Assembly: GCA_002691025.1 (NCBI GenBank)
Contig: NZGT01000088.1
Location: 26,870 to 72,496, forward strand
Direction of reading: 5' to 3'
Length of the DNA: 45,627 bases
DNA from: Spirochaeta sp.
GTDB lineage: Bacteria > Myxococcota_A > UBA9160 > UBA4427
The notes beneath the pieces were generated by a model. That model saw nothing but the letters and a program-made list of their open reading frames with translations, was not told where the DNA came from and did not search any database. Below, in pieces: positions 11,320-19,389 of the stretch; position 1 is the stretch's first letter; the number at the start of each line of letters is the position of its first letter. The position numbers were made by a program, and so were the translations under genes.

Positions 11320-11366
11320 CGGGAACCAGTGTAGCCGCCTGTCCGATTGACGCGACGAAATATGTA

Positions 11367-11645
11367 TCAGGAAGGAGAGTCACAGGATCGGATTTGTGTG
11401 TCCCACTCTCCACAAAGGAGCGCATTCAACATGGCCTGATGCTGCGCTTTCATCATTTCCCGGATTCGAGTCGTAAGATCGGACTTCCCCAGATGATCGG
11501 CATAGTCGGACCGGGTTACGCTCACCACGGCACCCCGGAGAAAGAGGTGGGTGATCACCCGAGGCCGATCCAGGCCTCCGTCTTCCGTTTGAACATGGAA
11601 GACTCGACCCGCGTATTCCGCGTCGGAATTGAATCCCTGAAGCAT
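11367..11645 (-). CDS. Short conserved protein of unknown function (HVQTED motif)
   Basis: 92 residues from an ATG at 11645, preceded by GGGGAAAGG at a good distance; longer readings of the frame run through ackA antisense and are not credible. The segment G-F-N-S-D-A-E-Y-A-G-R-x-F-H-V-Q-T-E-D-G-G, then I-T-H-L-F-L-R-G-A-V-V and an amphipathic helix ending M-M-K-A-Q-H-Q-A-M-L, resembles from memory a family of short uncharacterised proteins common in deltaproteobacterial genomes. It is compact, soluble-looking and has no signal peptide. It sits 47 nt upstream of ftsE on the same strand, so it may be the first gene of the division operon. Function unknown. Confidence 0.72.
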   Translation of the reverse strand: MLQGFNSDAEYAGRVFHVQTEDGGLDRPRVITHLFLRGAVVSVTRSDYADHLGKSDLTTRIREMMKAQHQAMLNALLCGEWDTQIRSCDSPS

Positions 11646-11871
11646 CCGGTGCGCCTTTCCCCTGGAAGAACGAGGGCACTTCTGCCACCCGGCCCTCCAC
11701 CCGTTGTATCGGCGCCTCGACGTAATACTGAACCCAAGCCGGGCACCCCTCAGGGAAGCGACCTTCTCCCGCCCCAACCCACTGCCAGGCTCCCTTTTCG
11801 AGGCGCCGGAAAACTGCGCATCCGTGGTAGGGTATCGGCCCCGGATTCCCCGGTGGCGGACCCCAAGAAAG

Positions 11872-11897
11872 ACGAGGGATCGGGAACCGATCCTCGT
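11872..11897 (+). promoter_or_regulatory. Hairpin in the ackA leader
   Basis: A hairpin of about 11 bp with one bulged G and a GAA loop (arms ACGAGGGATCGG and CCGATCCTCGT) is followed by TTTCATT and ends about 20 nt before the ackA ATG. It could be an attenuator or could mask the ribosome site, which is otherwise weak. It lies in the 273-nt divergent region between the 92-residue gene and ackA; I see no gene in that region. Confidence 0.3.
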
Positions 11898-11918
11898 TTC
11901 ATTCGAGTCGACTTTCGC

Positions 11919-13040
11919 ATGCATATCCTGGTCATGAATTGCGGATCTTCTTCGGTGAAATTTGCCGTAGTCGATCCTGAAAACGGGCAACGCCGTTTTG
12001 AAGGGCATCTCGAATGTTCACGAGAGGATCTCGAATCCACTCTGGACGAAGCAATGAATCAGATCCGCACCTGGACTGAATCCCAAGGAGAGATCCAGGC
12101 TGTCGGTCACCGCGTGGTTCACGGAGGAGAGCTCTTCCAGAACTCCGCCCTGATCGACGACTCCGTGATCGAATCCATTGAATCCCTTTCAAGCATGGCC
12201 CCGCTCCACAACCCGGCGGGCCTCAGCGGAATCAAGCGCCTGCGCATGGCCTTTCCTGCCCTCCCCCAGGTCGCCGTCTTCGACACCGCCTTCCATCACA
12301 CTCTCCCCGAGCGCGCATACCTCTACGCGATTCCGAAAGCGCTGCACAAGGAGCACGGAGTCCGCCGCTACGGTTTTCACGGAACCTCTCATCGCTTTGT
12401 GGCGGAAGAATCCGCTCGCAGGCTTCAACCGAAGAGGCCCCACAGCCGCCTTGTCACCGCGCATCTGGGCAGCGGTTGCAGTCTCTGCGCGGTTCTGGAC
12501 GGAAGAAGCATCGACACCAGCATGGGATTGACCCCACTGGAAGGTCTTGTCATGGGAACCCGTTCAGGAGACGTCGATCCGGGCCTCCACGGTTTTCTCG
12601 CCGACCGGCTTGGGTTGGACCTGCCGGGCATCGAGAGACTCCTGAATCGTGAAAGCGGCCTTCTCGGGATTTCCGGGGTTTCGGGTGACATGCGAGAACT
12701 CGAGCGCGCTGCGGAAGGCGGAAATCAAGATGCGGAACTCGCGCTGGAAATCTTCGCCTACCGGCTCGCGCGGCAGATCGCAAGCATGCTCGTGCCCCTG
12801 GGTGGCCTCGATGCCCTCGTGTTCACCGGCGGAATCGGCGAGAACTCCCACGGAATCCGCGAGCGTACGATACGCTGCCTCGGCCACCTCGGCCTGGAAC
12901 TCGACGACTCCCTGAACCGGATACACGGAATCGAGGACCGGGGAATCATCAGCGGGCCGACGGGCCCCGCCATCCTGGTGGTCCCCACCGACGAAGAGTG
13001 CCTGATCGCCCGGGATACCGCGGCCCGACTGGCGGGATAG
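11919..13040 (+). CDS. ackA: Acetate kinase
   Basis: 373 residues from the ATG at 11919; the same frame is open far upstream but homology begins exactly here (V-M-N-C-G-S-S-S-V-K-F, the phosphate-binding signature 1). Signature 2 G-F-H-G-T-S-H is present, as are H-R-V-V-H-G-G, V-A-H-L-G-S-G-type (A-H-L-G-S-G-C-S), M-G-L-T-P-L-E-G-L-V-M-G-T-R-S-G-D-V-D-P and F-T-G-G-I-G-E-N. It interconverts acetate/ATP and acetyl phosphate/ADP. At 373 residues it is a little shorter than the usual ~400. No phosphotransacetylase gene is in the window. It heads a plus-strand run of acyl-CoA genes. No clear Shine-Dalgarno is visible. Confidence 0.95.
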   Translation: MHILVMNCGSSSVKFAVVDPENGQRRFEGHLECSREDLESTLDEAMNQIRTWTESQGEIQAVGHRVVHGGELFQNSALIDDSVIESIESLSSMAPLHNPAGLSGIKRLRMAFPALPQVAVFDTAFHHTLPERAYLYAIPKALHKEHGVRRYGFHGTSHRFVAEESARRLQPKRPHSRLVTAHLGSGCSLCAVLDGRSIDTSMGLTPLEGLVMGTRSGDVDPGLHGFLADRLGLDLPGIERLLNRESGLLGISGVSGDMRELERAAEGGNQDAELALEIFAYRLARQIASMLVPLGGLDALVFTGGIGENSHGIRERTIRCLGHLGLELDDSLNRIHGIEDRGIISGPTGPAILVVPTDEECLIARDTAARLAG

Positions 13041-13092
13041 CGACGACCGAGTCACCCTTTCCAGACCACGAGAACAACACAAGGAGCCTTCA

Positions 13093-14703
13093 TTGGAGAA
13101 GCATTACGCGACCATCTGGGAATCCATCACCGACGTCATCGGGGATCGGGAAGCGCTGGTTCACGGCGAGAACCGACTCACCTGGAGCCAGTACGACAAC
13201 CGCGCGTCCCGTATGGCCCAGGCCCTGACCGAGGCCGGACTCGGTGCTGACTCGAAAATCGGCCTCTATCTCTACAACTCCAATGAATACCTCGAGGCCC
13301 AGTATGCGGGCATGAAGATCCGCGGTGTGCCGATCAACGTGAACTACCGCTATCTGGACGATGAACTCCTGTATCTCCTGGACAATTCCGATGCCGAAGC
13401 CCTGTTCTTCCATTCCAGTCTGGGAGATCGAGTGGCCCGCGTGATGGAACGAGCCAAGAAGGTCCGTGTGTGGATCCAGGTCGACGATGGGGGAGAGTCG
13501 GTCCCCGGCGCGGTCGCGTACGAAGACCTGATCGCCGCCCATGACCCGGCCGCTCGTATCAAGCGAGCCGACGACGATCTCTACATGCTCTACACCGGTG
13601 GCACCACCGGCATGCCCAAGGGCGTGATGTACGACATTGGCGCCATGGTCCAGTTCTTCATGTCCCTGGGCTTTCCCATCCTCGGTCTTGGAAACCCGGA
13701 ACCCAAGGAGGTGGCCTCGGTCGTCAAGGCCTCCTTCGATGAAGGCCGCAACATCAATTCCATTCCCGCTTGTCCCCTCATGCATGGAACCGGAATGTGG
13801 CTGGGGGCCTTCATGCCTCATCTCGCGGGTGGCAAGGTCATCACCCTGCCCAGCCGCTCCCTGGACTCATCCGAACTCTGGCAATCCGTCCAGGACGAGA
13901 AAGCCACGCAGGTTGTCATTGTCGGCGATGCCTTTGCCAAACCCATGCTCAAGGCCCTCGAAGAAGCCAAGGAGGCCGGTCGCCCCTATGACCTCTCCAG
14001 CGTCGGCATGATCATCTCCTCGGGTGTCATGTGGACCACCGAAGTCAAACAGGCCATGCTCGAATGGCACGGCTTCATGCTGATCGATGCCATGGGCTCC
14101 ACCGAAGGCAGCATGGGAATGCAGGTCACCACGCGAGGCAATGTCGGAGAGACGGCTCGCTTCTCGAAGGGTGAGAATACCAAGGTCTTCACCGAGGACG
14201 GTCGCGAAGTCGAACCCGGCTCGGGAGAAGCCGGCATGGTGGCCGCCGGAGGCACTGTGCCTCGCGGCTACTACAAGGACGAAGAGAAGAGCGCTGCCAC
14301 CTTCAAGACCATCAACGGAGTTCGCTACTCCTTCCCTGGAGATTGGGCCCTGGTCGAAGCGGACGGCACACTGACCCTGCTCGGACGCGGCTCGAACTGC
14401 ATCAACACTGCGGGCGAAAAGGTCTACCCCGAAGAAGTCGAAGAAGCCGTCAAACAACATGACGATGTCGTGGATTGCCTGGTGGTGGGCGTAGAGGATG
14501 AGAAGTTCGGCCAACGCGTCACCGCCGTGGCCTCACTGATTCCGGAAAGCGCAAGCGACGCCGACGCGGTCCGCGAATTCACCCGAACCAAACTCGCCGC
14601 CTACAAGGTACCGAAGCAGATCCTGATCGTGGATCAGGTCAAGCGCGCACCCAACGGCAAAGCGGATTACAAATGGGCCAAGAACCAGATCGAGTCCCAG
14701 TAG
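13093..14703 (+). CDS. AMP-dependent acyl-CoA synthetase (FadD19/FadD3-like)
   Basis: 536 residues, starting at TTG (13093), which is placed 6 nt after a near-perfect AAGGAG. ANL superfamily enzyme: ATP/AMP loop YTGGTTGMPKG (167-177), the A5-like G-S-T-E-G, the hinge D-W-A-L-V/R-G segment and the catalytic C-terminal Lys523 in N-G-K-A-D-Y. Sequence style (N-V-N-Y-R-Y-x-x-x-E-L-x-Y-L-x-D-N-S-D-A) is closest to the FadD19/FadD17 group that activates steroid side chains and other long or branched acids, so a bulky acid substrate is likely; this is an inference. It is followed by a crotonase 63 nt downstream, consistent with one beta-oxidation-type pathway. Confidence 0.9.
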   Translation: MEKHYATIWESITDVIGDREALVHGENRLTWSQYDNRASRMAQALTEAGLGADSKIGLYLYNSNEYLEAQYAGMKIRGVPINVNYRYLDDELLYLLDNSDAEALFFHSSLGDRVARVMERAKKVRVWIQVDDGGESVPGAVAYEDLIAAHDPAARIKRADDDLYMLYTGGTTGMPKGVMYDIGAMVQFFMSLGFPILGLGNPEPKEVASVVKASFDEGRNINSIPACPLMHGTGMWLGAFMPHLAGGKVITLPSRSLDSSELWQSVQDEKATQVVIVGDAFAKPMLKALEEAKEAGRPYDLSSVGMIISSGVMWTTEVKQAMLEWHGFMLIDAMGSTEGSMGMQVTTRGNVGETARFSKGENTKVFTEDGREVEPGSGEAGMVAAGGTVPRGYYKDEEKSAATFKTINGVRYSFPGDWALVEADGTLTLLGRGSNCINTAGEKVYPEEVEEAVKQHDDVVDCLVVGVEDEKFGQRVTAVASLIPESASDADAVREFTRTKLAAYKVPKQILIVDQVKRAPNGKADYKWAKNQIESQ

Positions 14704-14766
14704 ATCCGCCTCTCCACACCCACCCCATAGGCCGCCGCGACCCGGCGACTCCAGAAAGAGGATCCG

Positions 14767-15540
14767 ATGTCCGACGAAGTACTCCTGCTTGAGAAGAGCG
14801 ATGGCATCGCCACCATCACCCTGAACCGCCCCGATGCCATGAATGCCCTCTCCAGAAAACTCTCCGACGCCCTCAGCTCCGCGTTCCGGGAGATCCAGGA
14901 CGATCCGGATGTCCGGGTGGCCGTGGTCACCGGAAACGGAAAGGCTTTCTGTGCCGGCATGGACCTGAAAGAACTCGGGACCGGGGGAGACGAGAGCCGG
15001 GGTACCAAGATCGGCAACCCCACGGCGGACGCCATGCGAAGCTTCGAGGGACCGATCATCGCCGCCGTGAACGGATTCGCGATCACGGCCGGCTTTGAGC
15101 TGGCGCTGGCCTCGGATGTCATCATTGCCTCCACAAAGGCCCACTTTGTCGACAGTCATGTCCGGGTTGGAATCCTGCCTGGCTGGGGACTGGGCGTACG
15201 GCTGCCCCGCCTGATCAGCGTGGGCCGAGCCAAGAGCGTATCCCTGACCGGAAACCCCATTGATGCCGCAACGGCTGAAAGATGGGGGCTGGCGACCCAG
15301 GTCGTAGAACCCGATGAACTCCTGCCCACCGCCCACGCCTTGGCGCAAGACATGGCTTCTTGCGATCCAGAAATGCTTTTCAGCTATAAAAAGCTGATCA
15401 ACGACTGCATGGGTATGACCATGGCGGAAGCCATCCCCTACGAGACCGCGACCTCAACGGCCGGAGCTCTTGAGGTCACAGCCAGTCAGATCGAGCAAAG
15501 ACGAGCCGCGGTCCAGGAAAGAAATCGGGACCGATCCTGA
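14767..15540 (+). CDS. Enoyl-CoA hydratase/isomerase family protein (crotonase)
   Basis: 257 residues, GAGG just before the ATG. Crotonase fold: oxyanion-hole segment F-C-A-G-M-D-L-K-E-L (61-70) and V-N-G-F-A-I-T-A-G-F-E-L-A (101-113). Glu111 matches the first catalytic Glu of rat mitochondrial hydratase (E144), but the second (E164) is replaced by His131 in the segment D-S-H-V-R-V-G-I-L-P-G. Many EchA paralogues share this D-x-H-x-R pattern, so it may catalyse a related reaction and not classical hydration. Acts cytoplasmically on CoA thioesters, probably those made by the synthetase upstream. Confidence 0.9.
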   Translation: MSDEVLLLEKSDGIATITLNRPDAMNALSRKLSDALSSAFREIQDDPDVRVAVVTGNGKAFCAGMDLKELGTGGDESRGTKIGNPTADAMRSFEGPIIAAVNGFAITAGFELALASDVIIASTKAHFVDSHVRVGILPGWGLGVRLPRLISVGRAKSVSLTGNPIDAATAERWGLATQVVEPDELLPTAHALAQDMASCDPEMLFSYKKLINDCMGMTMAEAIPYETATSTAGALEVTASQIEQRRAAVQERNRDRS

Positions 15541-15560
15541 GCACAAAAGGAGTCCTCGCC

Positions 15561-16484
15561 ATGGAAGAACTGATCGGACAGAAGATCCTGGTCACCGGGC
15601 CCGCCGGACAGATCGCCCTGCCCCTGGCTTCACGGCTCGCCCGGGAAAACGAGGTCTGGGGCATCGCACGGTTCTCTGAACCCGACTCTCGCGAAAGGGT
15701 CGAAGCCGCGGGAATCACCACTCGACAGGTGGACCTCGCCGATCCGGACTGGGGGGACCTGCCGGACGACTTCGACACCCTCCTGCACCTGGCGGCCGTG
15801 ATCGTACCCGGCGAAGACTTCGACACCTCCATGAAGATCAACGCGCAGGGAACCGGCCATCTGATGAGTCGCTTCCGGAACGCGCGAGCGTGCCTCGTCA
15901 TGTCCAGTTGCGCGGTCTACGCCTCACCGGCCCAGGGTGATCATGCCGTCAAGGAAACCGACCCTCTCGGAGGCAGCCACCAACCCTACGCGCCGACCTA
16001 CTGTGTGTCGAAGATTGCTCAAGAAGCCGTCACCCGCTTTGCGGCCCAGGAGTATCAACTCCCCACTGTCCTCGCTCGGATGAATGTCGCCTACGGGGAC
16101 AACGGAGGGCTGCCGGCCATGCTGCTTGACGGCATGCGGGCCGGGCATCCGGTTCCCGTCCTGCCGGGCCGACCCTCGCTTTGCTCTCCGATCCACGAAG
16201 AAGACATCTTCGCGCAGACCCCTCGGCTCCTTGAATCGGCCTCGGTGTCCACCACCATTACCAACTGGGGGGGAGACGAGGTCGTCGAGATCCAGGAACT
16301 CACGCGCCACATCGCCGAACTGACGGGGCTTGAACTCAACCTCATCGAATCCCCCGATGGCATCCACCACTATCTCCTCGATCCGACGCGGAGGCAGTCC
16401 CTGGCCGGACGGTGTCAGGTGCCATGGCGAGAAGGCGTGCAACGCATGATCGCCGCGAAATACCCCGAACTGCTGAAAGCCTGA
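15561..16484 (+). CDS. NAD(P)-dependent epimerase/dehydratase (extended SDR)
   Basis: 307 residues, AAGGAG 8 nt before the ATG and only 20 nt after the crotonase stop, so co-transcribed. N-terminal Rossmann motif T-G-P-A-G-Q-I-A (12-19, where most relatives have T-G-x-x-G-x-I/V-G), catalytic Ser115/Ser116 and the Tyr147-x-x-x-Lys151 pair (YCVSK). Extended-SDR architecture with a C-terminal substrate domain. Linked to acyl-CoA genes, it may act on a steroid or hydroxy-acyl substrate and not a nucleotide sugar; that is an inference from context only. Confidence 0.87.
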   Translation: MEELIGQKILVTGPAGQIALPLASRLARENEVWGIARFSEPDSRERVEAAGITTRQVDLADPDWGDLPDDFDTLLHLAAVIVPGEDFDTSMKINAQGTGHLMSRFRNARACLVMSSCAVYASPAQGDHAVKETDPLGGSHQPYAPTYCVSKIAQEAVTRFAAQEYQLPTVLARMNVAYGDNGGLPAMLLDGMRAGHPVPVLPGRPSLCSPIHEEDIFAQTPRLLESASVSTTITNWGGDEVVEIQELTRHIAELTGLELNLIESPDGIHHYLLDPTRRQSLAGRCQVPWREGVQRMIAAKYPELLKA

Positions 16485-16560
16485 GCGCAACAAGCAGGGC
16501 CGACAGCCCCTGATCCTGTCCCCGAAATCCCGTCGGCGTTTCAGTGCACGGGCTCTCGCC

Positions 16561-19236
16561 TCATCCCTCGGACGTCTGCCGGATGGCGTCGACCTTCTCT
16601 CGCAGCGTATCGCCGATGACCTGCGCGGCCGGCATGCCTTGCAGCGAGAAGTGGTCTCCGGGAACGGGCCTCTGCTCAAAAGGCCCCAGGATGTGACGGT
16701 CCCAGCCCAGGGTCTGGGTTCCGTAGTCGCGCAGGCTGCCCTCGGTGTAGAAGAGCACCGTCGGGATATCGGTGGTCTTCTTGCAGCGATAACGCCGGCT
16801 GATCAGCTTGTCCGACCTCTCCAGACTGGAGACACCCACCCTCTGATTCAACGCATAGATGATCGACTCAGAAAGAAACGGCAAGCGTCCTGCTTTCTGG
16901 GCCTGCCACAACGAATCCAACAGGTTTCCCCGAAGCATGGGTGACCACTCATCCAGAGGCTTTCGAAGAAGCCTGGAAATCGAGGCCGCACTGATTCCAC
17001 GAGCCTCGCCCAGCCAGTTCTTCTTGGCTTCGCTGGCCACCTCCGGAAACCCAGTATCCATGAGAGCCAGAAGCGCCGGAGGAGAACCGGCTTCGTTCAG
17101 TCTCTGAGCCACTTCGTAGGCGATCACGCCCCCGATCGAATACCCCATCAAGATATGGGGTCCTTCAGGCCGAAGGCGAAGGATCTCGGCCGCATACGCC
17201 TTGGCCATGCGGGACCAACTCACCCAGACCGGAGCCTCGCCGTAGAACCCTTGACGCTCAAGCCCGTAGAAGGGCACGTCGGAGCCCAGCGCGCGAGCGA
17301 TCTTCCTGAACCCGATGACATCCCCGAAAATCCCTGGAATACAGAATACGGCCGGCGACGATTCGCCCGCGCTCAGCGCCACCGCAAATCCATCATGACT
17401 CCCGGGGTGGCCAGCCTCGATGAGTGATGCGAGGGCTTCCACTGAAGCCGCCTCGAAAAGAACCACCGGTCGCATCTCGATCCCGAATTCTTCCTGGATC
17501 CACTGGGTCAAGGTCAGCGCAGAAAGAGAGTCTCCACCGAGATCAAAGAAGTCTTCGTCCACGCCCACATTCTCGACCTGGAGCAGGCCGGACAGATACA
17601 CCACGACTTTCTCTTCTGTCTCCGAACTCGGAGCCTTGCGCACGCCTTCGGCTTCACTGCGTTTGCGCCCCTCCATGCCAAAATGCTCGGCGAGTCCTCC
17701 TCGCAAAGGCTTCCCGGTGGCGTTGCGCGGAATATCACTTTCCTTGATGAAGATGATCTGATGCGGAACCTTGAAATGGGCCAACCGCTGAGCTGCAAAT
17801 TTCCGAAGCTCACTCTTGGTGAGCGAAGCCCCTTCACGAAGCACCACGGCGGACGCCACGTCCTCACCGAGTCGATCATCCGGGACCGCAAACGTCACGG
17901 CCGCTTCCACATCGGGATGCAGGGTCAGCTCATCATCGACACCCGCAGGCGAGATCTTCTCTCCCCCGCGGTTGATGATCTCCTTCACGCGCCCGGCCAG
18001 GTAGAGGAATCCCCTGGCGTCGAGTTCACCCAGATCCCCGGTCCGCATCCAGTCGCCCACAAAGAGTTCTGCATTCTCCTCGGGCATGTTCAGATACCCC
18101 GAGAACACATTCGGTCCTCGAATCACGACCTCGCCCACTTTCCGCGGCGACAGGACCTTGTGGCCCGGACCCAGGATCGCGATTTCCTGGCCCAATTCCT
18201 TTCCCACCACGAAGCCCACGGAGCCGGGCTGCTGCCGACCTTCCCCCAACGGGTTGGCGGTGGAAAGCCCTGCCCCTTCGCTCAGACCGTAGGCTTCGAT
18301 CAGGGGAGCTCGATAGATCTCATCGGCCTGAGCCGCGAGACTGGCCGTCCCCCCGGACCCTCCCGAAAGAATGAAGCGGACCTTCTTGGTCTCTTCCGGA
18401 AGCGGGGCCCGAGCCAATTCATCCAGGATCGCCCGATGGAAGGTCGGCGTCGCACCGAACCAGGTCGGCGCAAATTCGCGAAGGACATCGCCAAAAAGAG
18501 CGGGAGCAAAATCGAGCAATGAAACAAGGCTCCCTCCCGAGAGCAGGGGTATGAAGCCCTGATGGATACAACCAAAAACGTGGAAAAGCGGCATGATCCG
18601 GACGCAACGATCGGAAGGAGAAAGCCCATAATGAGCGGTGGTCAGCGCCACCGAAGCGCAGAGGTTCTTCTGCGTAAGCGGCACAGGCTTTGATTGCGCC
18701 GTCGTGCCGGAAGTCAGGACGATCAGGGCTACATCGTCGGACGTCGCAGAGGCAAAGCTCTCGGGCTTCGCTTCGGCGGTCGGAGCCGAATCGGATTTCC
18801 ACTCCACCGAGGAGAGACCCGCTGAACGCTCGGGTTCAGCGGTGCTCTCGAAAACGGGAATCCCGCAGGCCTGCGCGGCCGCCACCGCTGGCGAAGTCGA
18901 CCCCGCCTCCACCAGCAGGCCCCGCGCCCCAAAAGAAGCGAACTGATCCTCGAATTCGGCCTGGGTATACGCCGGGTTGAGAGGAACCGCCGTTGCAGAT
19001 ACGGCCAGTCCCATGATGAGGAATTGCTGCTCCACGGATTGAGGCATGACGATGGCCACCGCGTCGCCACGTCCAATCCCAAAGCGATTGAAGCAGGACG
19101 CAAGGGATTCCATCTCGGCCAGCAGTCGACCAAAAGAGAGGGGATCACGATCCGGAGCCAGAATGGCAGGCACATCCGGCCTCTCCTGCGCCCAATAGGA
19201 GAAACCCTCATGAAGAGTTTCGAACAAAGCACCCAT
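16561..19236 (-). CDS. NRPS-like adenylation-carrier-thioesterase (A-T-TE) protein
   Basis: 891 residues in three domains. Adenylation domain 1-~520: P-loop TSGTTAQSKPV (175-185), A-Y-G-L-S-E-G (315-321), G-R-V-K-E-I-I-N-R-G-G-E-K-I-S-P (415-430), catalytic Lys509 in N-A-T-G-K-P-L. This domain resembles the AAE3/Pcs60 (oxalyl-CoA synthetase-like) branch of acyl-CoA synthetases, not typical NRPS A domains. Carrier domain ~545-610 with phosphopantetheine Ser570 (LGGDSLSAL). Type I thioesterase ~630-890 with Ser700 (GYSIGG), Asp727 and His862 (GDHFSL). It has no condensation or reductase domain, so it probably activates an acid, holds it on the carrier and releases or dimerises it. No PPTase gene in the window. 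Start at 19236 has a weak ribosome site. Confidence 0.92.
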   Translation of the reverse strand: MGALFETLHEGFSYWAQERPDVPAILAPDRDPLSFGRLLAEMESLASCFNRFGIGRGDAVAIVMPQSVEQQFLIMGLAVSATAVPLNPAYTQAEFEDQFASFGARGLLVEAGSTSPAVAAAQACGIPVFESTAEPERSAGLSSVEWKSDSAPTAEAKPESFASATSDDVALIVLTSGTTAQSKPVPLTQKNLCASVALTTAHYGLSPSDRCVRIMPLFHVFGCIHQGFIPLLSGGSLVSLLDFAPALFGDVLREFAPTWFGATPTFHRAILDELARAPLPEETKKVRFILSGGSGGTASLAAQADEIYRAPLIEAYGLSEGAGLSTANPLGEGRQQPGSVGFVVGKELGQEIAILGPGHKVLSPRKVGEVVIRGPNVFSGYLNMPEENAELFVGDWMRTGDLGELDARGFLYLAGRVKEIINRGGEKISPAGVDDELTLHPDVEAAVTFAVPDDRLGEDVASAVVLREGASLTKSELRKFAAQRLAHFKVPHQIIFIKESDIPRNATGKPLRGGLAEHFGMEGRKRSEAEGVRKAPSSETEEKVVVYLSGLLQVENVGVDEDFFDLGGDSLSALTLTQWIQEEFGIEMRPVVLFEAASVEALASLIEAGHPGSHDGFAVALSAGESSPAVFCIPGIFGDVIGFRKIARALGSDVPFYGLERQGFYGEAPVWVSWSRMAKAYAAEILRLRPEGPHILMGYSIGGVIAYEVAQRLNEAGSPPALLALMDTGFPEVASEAKKNWLGEARGISAASISRLLRKPLDEWSPMLRGNLLDSLWQAQKAGRLPFLSESIIYALNQRVGVSSLERSDKLISRRYRCKKTTDIPTVLFYTEGSLRDYGTQTLGWDRHILGPFEQRPVPGDHFSLQGMPAAQVIGDTLREKVDAIRQTSEG

Positions 19237-19389
19237 CTCGCCAAAATAACCCAGCTGGAATCGAGGTTCATCAAAATTGCACAGAGAGGAAGGAATTTAT
19301 CCGGTCACTCGCCCCTATAAGCAACCGGCAAATCACGACCCATGTATCGGCACGAACTCACCAAACCAGCAGAACCATGCGTTTGCCGC

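Noticed and set aside
11202-11918. N-terminal extension of ackA (239 extra residues)
   Set aside because: The extension is Pro/Arg rich and crosses the 92-residue gene; acetate kinase homology begins at the ATG 11919.
13090-13821. 243-codon minus-strand frame opposite the acyl-CoA synthetase
   Set aside because: Antisense shadow with His/Gly bias and no domain.
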